Origin: Actinocrinis sp035946395
GTDB taxonomy: Bacteria; Actinomycetota; Actinomycetes; Streptomycetales; Catenulisporaceae
DNA: 11,604 nt
Assembly (NCBI RefSeq): GCF_035946395.1
Contig: NZ_DASYZI010000318.1
Location: 1 to 11,604 of the forward strand
Direction: 5' to 3'
The notes under the pieces were generated by a model. The model did no database searches, was not told the origin of the DNA, and worked only from the letters and a program-made list of their open reading frames with translations. Made by a program: the position numbers and the translations under genes. Shown one piece after another: positions 6,668 to 11,604 of the stretch (position 1 is its first letter; each line of letters starts with the position of its first letter).

Positions 6668-7828
6668 ATGGCGCCGACGAATCCGATTCCGCTGGTCGAT
6701 CTCAAGGCGGCGCACGCCGAGGTCGCCGACGAGGTCGCCGCTGGCTTCGAGCGGGTGCTCGCCACGACCGGCTTCGTCGGCGGACCCGAGGTCGCCGCCT
6801 TCGAGGAGGAATACGCCCGGTTCTGCGGGGTGCGGCACTGCGTCGGCGTGGCCAACGGCACCGACGCGCTCGAACTGGCGCTGCGCGCCGCGGACGTCGG
6901 CTGGGGTCGCCGGAACGCGCGCGGCGAAGCCGACGACGAGGTCGTGCTGCCCGCCAACACCTTCATCGCCACCGCTGAGGCGGTCGCCCGGACCGGCGCG
7001 CGTCCCGTGCTCGTGGACTGCGAGCCCGGCAGCCAGCTGATCGACGTCCAGGCCGCGCTCGCGGCGGTCGGACCGCGCACGACCGCGGTCGTCCCGGTGC
7101 ACCTGTACGGCCAGCACGCCGCGGTCGAGGAGCTGACCGCGAAGCTCGCAGGCACCACCGTGCGCGTGATCGAGGACGCGGCGCAGTGTCAGGGCGCGAC
7201 GAGGCTCGGCCGGACCGCGGGAGCCGACGGGCTCGCCGCGACGAGCTTCTACCCCGGCAAGAACCTCGGCGCCTACGGCGACGGCGGCGCGGTGCTCACC
7301 GACGACGCCGACCTCGCCGCGACCGTCAGGGCCCTGGCCAACCACGGCGGCCTGAGCAAGTACAGCCACGACCTGGTCGGGTTCAACAGCAGGCTCGACG
7401 CCCTTCAGGCCGTGGTGCTGCGGGCCAAGCTGCGGCGGCTGCCGGAGTGGAACGCGACGCGACGCACTGCGGCCGAACGCTACGGCGAGTTGCTCGCCGG
7501 GCTCGAAGGGATCACGCTCCCGACGACGGAGCCCGGCAACGAGCACGTATGGCACCTGTACGTCATCCGCCTTGAGTCCTTCGGCGGTGACCGGGAGCGG
7601 CGCGACGCCCTCGTGGCCAAGCTCAACGCCGAAGGAATCGGCGCGGGCGTGCACTATCCGACGGCCCTGCACCGCACCCCGGCCTTCGCATACCTCGGGT
7701 ACGAGCCCGGCGCGTTCCCGAACGCCGAGGACGCGGCGTCGCGGATCGTCTCACTGCCTCTGCATCCGCACATCACCGCCGCGCAGCAGGAACGCGTGGC
7801 CGAGGCGCTCGCGACGGCGCTGGGTTGA
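6668..7828 (+). CDS. DegT/DnrJ/EryC1/StrS-family sugar aminotransferase, second of two (WlbC/QdtB-like)
   Basis: PLP-dependent sugar transaminase, 386 residues. Motifs: IPLVDLKA at the start, TTGFVGGPEVAAFEEEYA (33-50), NGTDALELAL (63-72), LPANTFIATAEAV (94-106), PVHLYGQ (143-149), D170 in IEDAAQ, the PLP lysine K198 in SFYPGKNLGAYGDGGA, GFNSRLDALQA (238-248) and GVHYP (327-331). The FYPGKNLGAYGDGGA form is typical of C3-aminotransferases such as WlbC/WbpE, QdtB/FdtB and DesV, and fits the 3-dehydrogenase-like gene at 2631. Residues about 76-90 carry an insertion of roughly nine residues, rich in Arg and Asp, where relatives have a short GIGPGDE turn. Leu/Val codons ending in C are commoner than in the preceding genes, hinting at a different origin. 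It is clearly not a recent duplicate of the first aminotransferase. The only ATG start in the operon, three bases after the previous stop. Confidence 0.92.
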   Translation: MAPTNPIPLVDLKAAHAEVADEVAAGFERVLATTGFVGGPEVAAFEEEYARFCGVRHCVGVANGTDALELALRAADVGWGRRNARGEADDEVVLPANTFIATAEAVARTGARPVLVDCEPGSQLIDVQAALAAVGPRTTAVVPVHLYGQHAAVEELTAKLAGTTVRVIEDAAQCQGATRLGRTAGADGLAATSFYPGKNLGAYGDGGAVLTDDADLAATVRALANHGGLSKYSHDLVGFNSRLDALQAVVLRAKLRRLPEWNATRRTAAERYGELLAGLEGITLPTTEPGNEHVWHLYVIRLESFGGDRERRDALVAKLNAEGIGAGVHYPTALHRTPAFAYLGYEPGAFPNAEDAASRIVSLPLHPHITAAQQERVAEALATALG

Positions 7829-9000
7829 ACAGCCGCGAGCTGAGCCATCCGGACGCCTCAACGGACAGCCCCGAGATGGACGGCCCCGGGCCGAGCCAGA
7901 GCGGGAACCGCAGGCGTCGTGGCCGGTCTTCCTCCGGGCCGGAAAGGTGGCTCAACCGGCGCAGGATCCTGATGCTCGCGCTCGCGGGCGCCCTGATCGG
8001 CACCGCAGGCGCGGTGGTGACCGCGCTGGCGACCAGGCATCCGCACGACTCCTCCGTGGCTGCTCCCACGTACCGGGTCACGCGCTCGGCGTTACCGGTG
8101 CCGACTCCCACCGTCTCCCTCTCGCCGAAAGCAAGGGTCACCCCCTCGGGCACCGCCGGCGCCGCCCCGACGTTGCGGCCCGCCTGCGCCGGGCCGTCGG
8201 CCTGCGGATTCCCCAGCGCCGCGGACACCGGACCGGGCTCGACCACACTGACCCCGCACTCGGGCGACATCTCCATCCGCACCAACGGCACGGTCATTTC
8301 GGGCTGGAACCTGAGCGGCTCGCTGGACATCTACGCCGACGACGTCACCGTCGTCGACAGCAAGATCACCTCGACGAACTGGTGGGGCGTGAACCTGCGT
8401 CCCGGCCACACCGGCCTGCGCATTCTGCACTCGATGATCACCGCGCTGCCCGGAAAGGGGCCCGACAACGGCGGCGAGGACTACGCGCTGTCGAATATGA
8501 GTGACGGAACGGTCGAGGTCGGCTGGAACGACCTGTCAGTATTCGGAAACACCGTTTCCACCGGCCATGGCTATATCCACGACAACTACGTGCACGATCT
8601 GGTGCCGTTCATCAACCGGAGCGGCTATTACCAGCACACCGACACCGTGATCAGCGAAGGCGGCGACACCACCGGACTTCGCATCGAGCACAACACCCTG
8701 CTGAACCCGATCGACGTGAAACGGGGCGCCTCCGCGGCCATCGGCCTGTACCCGGACTCCGGCCCGGTGACCGATGTGACGATCAGGGACAACTGGCTCG
8801 CCGGCGGCGCTTACACACTGTACGGCGGCGGGGCCGGCGCGGCCCGGATGATGGTCTCCGACAACGTGTTCTCGGACGAGTACTGGCCGCAGTCCGGCTT
8901 CTACGGGCCGATCGCGCACTGGAACGCCACCGGCACCGGAAATGTGTGGTCGGGCAACACTTTCCGTGACGGCACCGAGATCGACGCGCCCTCGAACTGA
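7825..9000 (+). CDS. Membrane-anchored right-handed parallel beta-helix protein, probably acting on extracellular polysaccharide
   Basis: 391 residues and no family I can name with certainty. A basic N-terminus (RRRRGR at 29-34, NRRR at 44-47) precedes one transmembrane segment (about 48-69) with no cleavage or lipobox site, giving a type II anchor with the bulk outside. A Pro/Ser/Thr-rich linker (about 75-145) follows, with a possible disulfide C121-C127. Residues about 147-388 show recurring short beta-strand and Asn/Asp/Gly-turn units (ITSTNWWGVNLRPGHTGLRI; GYIHDNYVHDL; TGLRIEHNTLL; VTIRDNWLAGG; MVSDNVFSD), the pattern of parallel beta-helix carbohydrate-active proteins. HTD at 271-273 and the H252-D253/H257-D258 pairs are candidate catalytic or sugar-binding residues. 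TTG 7825 overlaps the previous TGA by four bases; ATG 7876 is an alternative start. Coupling to the sugar genes suggests a lyase, hydrolase, epimerase or binding role on their product; activity is inferred only. Confidence 0.75.
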   Translation: MNSRELSHPDASTDSPEMDGPGPSQSGNRRRRGRSSSGPERWLNRRRILMLALAGALIGTAGAVVTALATRHPHDSSVAAPTYRVTRSALPVPTPTVSLSPKARVTPSGTAGAAPTLRPACAGPSACGFPSAADTGPGSTTLTPHSGDISIRTNGTVISGWNLSGSLDIYADDVTVVDSKITSTNWWGVNLRPGHTGLRILHSMITALPGKGPDNGGEDYALSNMSDGTVEVGWNDLSVFGNTVSTGHGYIHDNYVHDLVPFINRSGYYQHTDTVISEGGDTTGLRIEHNTLLNPIDVKRGASAAIGLYPDSGPVTDVTIRDNWLAGGAYTLYGGGAGAARMMVSDNVFSDEYWPQSGFYGPIAHWNATGTGNVWSGNTFRDGTEIDAPSN

Positions 9001-9195
9001 CGCGCCGGGCGACACGCCTCCCGAAGGGCCGCCAACACCGGACGGATACCGAACGTCACTTCGAATCGGCTTAGATGAAGGTATTGCAACAATGCCCACA
9101 AGTGGCTGTCGTTCCCGGGCCATACCGCTATCTTTAGCCACAGTGTGGGGCGAGGAACTCCTAATTCACCGTTTCTAGGCCCGGGGTGGGCGACG
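9001..9195 (+). promoter_or_regulatory. AT-richer intergenic region carrying the promoter of the secreted protein
   Basis: 195 bp without coding character, clearly less GC-rich than its flanks (for example 9065-9095 and 9155-9177). TATCTT at 9129-9134 is a -10-like hexamer with a weak -35-like CTGTCG 17 bases upstream. GCTA-tctt-TAGC (9128-9139) and CCAC-AGT-GTGG (9138-9148) are short inverted repeats. A 4-5 bp stem at 9007-9019, near the end of the operon, has no T-run and is too weak to call a terminator. The break in gene spacing and base composition suggests that the following gene has its own promoter. Confidence 0.4.
9183..9190 (+). promoter_or_regulatory. Ribosome binding site of the secreted protein
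   Basis: GGGGTGGG lies five bases before ATG 9196. This supports that ATG over the in-frame ATGs at codons 20 and 25, which would remove the charged start of the signal peptide. Confidence 0.55.
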
Positions 9196-11604
9196 ATGTA
9201 CTTCAGGTCGGTATCAGCTTTCTTCGTTAATCTGCGCGGCTCCAGGAAGGCCATGATCATCGTGGCCATGGTCCTGGCCGTGCTCGCGGCGGTGATCGCA
9301 CCCGCCGTCACGGCGCACGCCGATCCCTGCGGCCCCGGGTCCAACCCCGTCGCCTGCGAGAACTCGCAGCCGGGCACGCCGATGAACCAGTGGTACTCGC
9401 CCAGCGCCTGGGGCGACATCCAGGGCTTCTCCACCGCGGCGAGCGTCACGCCGGGCCAGACCATCAGCTTCAAGGTCGACTCCCCCGACCCGTACAAGGT
9501 GGAGATCTTCCGGCTCGGCTGGTACGGCGGCAACGGCGCGCGGCTGATGCCGACCTCGCCCACCACGATCTTCCCGGCGGTCACCCAGCCGGCCTGCGCC
9601 CGCGACGCGCCCACCGGCGAGACGGACTGCGGCAACTGGTCGGTGACCGCGACGTGGACGGTGCCCTCGGACGCCGTTTCAGGGCTCTACCTCGCCGACC
9701 TGGACGAGACGACCGGCCACGGCTTCATGCCGTACCCGTTCGTGGTCAGCGACCCGACCAGCCACTCCAACATCGTCGTGCAGACCTCGGACCAGACGTG
9801 GCAGGCGTACAACATGTACGGCGGCGACGACCTGTACCAGGGCAACGGGCCCGCCCCCGACGGCCGCGCCTACGCGGTCAGCTACAACCGGCCGATGAAC
9901 GTCTCCGGATCGAACGGGATCTTCGGGTCCGAGTACGCGATGATCCAGTGGCTGGAGCGCAACGGCTACGACGTCAGCTATCTGAGCGGCGTCGACGTCT
10001 CCACGCAGGGCAGCCTGCTGCTGAATCACAAGACCTTCATGTCGTCGGGCCACGACGAGTACTGGAACCAGAACCAGTGGAACGCGGTGGCGGCGGCCCG
10101 CAACGCCGGGGTGAACCTGGCGTTCTTCGCCGGAAACGACGTCTTCTGGCGCACCAGGCTGTCGCCGAGCATCGTGGACGGCGCCGCCGACCGGACGGTC
10201 ACCTGCTACAAGATGACCAAGATGGAGTTCCCGACGCCGGACGGCATCGCCGACCCGAGCGGCCAGTGGACCGGCACCTGGATGGACCCGAACGGCGCGG
10301 GCATCGGCGGCAACTCCCCGCAGAACCAGCTGACCGGCACGCTGTTCGACGCCAACGGCTACAACGCGGAAGCGATCACGGTCACCTACCCGTACAGCAC
10401 CGACCGGCTGTGGCGAAACACCTCGGCCGCCTCGCTGCAACCCGGCCAGACGTACACGATGCAGACCGGGACGCTCGGCTACGAGTGGGACAGCGACGTC
10501 GCGAACTCCGTGCGACCGCAGGGCGAGATCGACATGTCCTCGACGAGCGTCAACCTCACCAACGGCACGCTGCTGAAGGACTACGGGAACACCTACGGCA
10601 ACGGCACCGCCGTGCACAGCCTGACGCTGTACAAGGCGGCGTCCGGCGCGCTGGTCTTCAGCTCGGGCACGGTGCAGTGGGCCTGGGGCCTGTCCACGCT
10701 GCACTACGACCTGGCCACCGCCGAGGACCCGGTGCAGGAGCAGGCGACGGTGAACCTGCTGGCCGACATGGGCGCGCAGCCGACGACGTTGCAGACCGGC
10801 CTGGTCGCGGCGACGCAGAGCACTGACACGACCGGCCCGGCCGTCTCCGTCGCGACGCCGAGCTCCGGCGCGACCGTCCCGGCGATGTCCCCGGTGACCG
10901 TCAGCGGCACCGCCGCCGACGCGGCCCCCGGCGTGGTGGCACGGGTCGAGGTGTCCACCGACGGCGGCACCACCTGGCAGCCCGCCACCGGCCTCGGCTC
11001 GTGGAGCTACAGCTGGACGCCGACGCAGCTGGGTTCGTTCAACATCCTGGTGCGCGGCGAGGACGACAGCGCCAACGTCGGCGCCACGGTGACCATCCCG
11101 GTCACCGTCGGCCCGCAGAGCTGCCCGTGTTCGATCTTCCCGAACTCGGCGAGCCCGGCGAAGCCGGACAGCGGCGACGTCTCGGCGGTCAACGTGGGCG
11201 TGAAGTTCGCCACGAGCGCCTCCGGCGCGGTGACCGGCGTGCGCTTCTACAAGGCGGCCACGAACACCGGCACTCACGTCGGCAGCCTGTGGACGTCGAG
11301 CGGGGCGCTGCTGGGCAGCGTCACGTTCACCAACGAGACCCCGTCCGGCTGGCAGACCGCGCTGTTCGCGCAGCCGATCCCGATCAGCACGAACACCACG
11401 TATGTCGTCTCTTACCTGGCGCCGAGCGGCCACTACTCCGCGGACGCCAACTACTTCGCCGGTCAGGGCGCGGGACTGGCGCCGATCACGGCGCTCCAGT
11501 CCACCAGCACCTCGGCGAACGGCGTGTACAAGTACGGCACCGCCACGACGTTCCCGAGCACCGGCTTCAACAACACGAACTACTACGTCGACGCGGTGTT
11601 CCAG
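9196..11604 (+). CDS. Secreted multidomain protein: N,N-dimethylformamidase-like domain, Ig-like domain, DUF4082 (partial, 3' end outside the window)
   Basis: 803 codons are visible and the frame is open at the edge. Residues 1-42 are a Sec signal peptide (Arg/Lys at 14-18, hydrophobic 20-38, AHA cleavage before D43). A beta-sandwich region (about 63-185) contains VEIFRLGWYGGNGARLM. Residues about 190-528 resemble the large subunit of N,N-dimethylformamidase, an iron amidohydrolase with a Tyr/Tyr/Glu metal site. TWQAYNMYGG (201-210), GSEYAMIQWLERNGYDV (244-260), SGHDEYW (284-290) and AGNDVFW (312-318) are the likely active-site blocks, with Y205 or Y208, Y247 and E288 as candidate ligands and H286 and N314 nearby. 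Residues 542-640 are an Ig-like domain; CPC at 643-645 is a linker; 646-803 match DUF4082, nearly complete. Known dimethylformamidase is intracellular with a small partner subunit, so export and these attached domains mean the substrate is probably different. It could be an amidase on cell-surface material or a non-catalytic adhesin. Confidence 0.85.
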   Translation, partial: MYFRSVSAFFVNLRGSRKAMIIVAMVLAVLAAVIAPAVTAHADPCGPGSNPVACENSQPGTPMNQWYSPSAWGDIQGFSTAASVTPGQTISFKVDSPDPYKVEIFRLGWYGGNGARLMPTSPTTIFPAVTQPACARDAPTGETDCGNWSVTATWTVPSDAVSGLYLADLDETTGHGFMPYPFVVSDPTSHSNIVVQTSDQTWQAYNMYGGDDLYQGNGPAPDGRAYAVSYNRPMNVSGSNGIFGSEYAMIQWLERNGYDVSYLSGVDVSTQGSLLLNHKTFMSSGHDEYWNQNQWNAVAAARNAGVNLAFFAGNDVFWRTRLSPSIVDGAADRTVTCYKMTKMEFPTPDGIADPSGQWTGTWMDPNGAGIGGNSPQNQLTGTLFDANGYNAEAITVTYPYSTDRLWRNTSAASLQPGQTYTMQTGTLGYEWDSDVANSVRPQGEIDMSSTSVNLTNGTLLKDYGNTYGNGTAVHSLTLYKAASGALVFSSGTVQWAWGLSTLHYDLATAEDPVQEQATVNLLADMGAQPTTLQTGLVAATQSTDTTGPAVSVATPSSGATVPAMSPVTVSGTAADAAPGVVARVEVSTDGGTTWQPATGLGSWSYSWTPTQLGSFNILVRGEDDSANVGATVTIPVTVGPQSCPCSIFPNSASPAKPDSGDVSAVNVGVKFATSASGAVTGVRFYKAATNTGTHVGSLWTSSGALLGSVTFTNETPSGWQTALFAQPIPISTNTTYVVSYLAPSGHYSADANYFAGQGAGLAPITALQSTSTSANGVYKYGTATTFPSTGFNNTNYYVDAVFQ

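Noticed and set aside
9001..9030. Possible terminator after the beta-helix gene
   Set aside because: There is only a 4-5 bp stem (GGCG-aca-CGCC) with no T-tract.
9151..9175. ECF-type promoter suggested by GGAAC near 9154 and GTT near 9171
   Set aside because: The spacing is about 12 bases, shorter than the 16-17 usually seen, so the match is not credible.
9390..10826. Plus-strand open frame of 478 codons overlapping the secreted protein
   Set aside because: It is a frame-shifted shadow, Arg/Gly/Pro-rich, with no domain signature.
9679..11433. Minus-strand open frame of 584 codons
   Set aside because: It is antisense to the secreted protein, whose signal peptide and domain motifs are clear. 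The antisense product is low-complexity Arg/Gly/Val/Ala and resembles nothing.
1..11604. tRNA or rRNA genes, CRISPR arrays, insertion sequences, integrases
   Set aside because: I looked for regularly spaced repeats, transposase motifs, terminal inverted repeats and tRNA-like cloverleaf segments and saw none. Beta-helix and Ig-like repeats are at the protein level only.

Overview
This is a high-GC window (strong G/C bias at third codon positions, GTG and TTG starts, G-rich ribosome binding sites), which points to an actinomycete. The secreted fusion protein at the right edge (N,N-dimethylformamidase-like, Ig-like, DUF4082) also fits a morphologically complex soil actinobacterium. I cannot name the genus from the sequence alone.

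Layout. At the left edge (1-866, minus strand) is the 5' portion of a family-2 glycosyltransferase that runs out of the window. A non-coding stretch of about 270 bp (867-1140) separates it from a divergent plus-strand run of seven very tightly packed genes (1141-9000): a polyprenyl-phosphate sugar-1-phosphate transferase, a Gfo/Idh/MocA-type sugar dehydrogenase, an extended-SDR sugar epimerase, a DegT-family sugar aminotransferase, a NeuD/PglD-type hexapeptide acyltransferase, a second and distinct DegT-family aminotransferase, and a membrane-anchored parallel beta-helix protein. Junctions within the run range from a 4-base overlap to a 17-base gap, so this is almost certainly one operon. A 195-bp AT-richer gap (9001-9195) follows, then a separately started, Sec-exported multidomain protein that leaves the window at its right edge.

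How the parts fit. The operon looks like the nucleotide-sugar and priming end of a surface or exopolysaccharide locus. Dehydrogenase, aminotransferases and acyltransferase would make an N-acylated amino or diamino sugar nucleotide. The epimerase adjusts stereochemistry, and the phosphoglycosyl transferase loads a first sugar phosphate onto undecaprenyl phosphate in the membrane. The beta-helix protein faces the outside and may bind, cut or epimerise the finished polymer. No flippase, polymerase or 4,6-dehydratase is visible here.

Most notable points: two different sugar aminotransferases in one operon with only a 3-dehydrogenase-type oxidase visible; a beta-helix protein translationally coupled to the sugar genes; and a secreted dimethylformamidase-like protein that keeps an apparent metal/catalytic motif (His286-x-Glu288 and Asn314) next to a locus predicted to make N-acyl sugars. 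All functional assignments rest on motifs read by eye. No database search was run.
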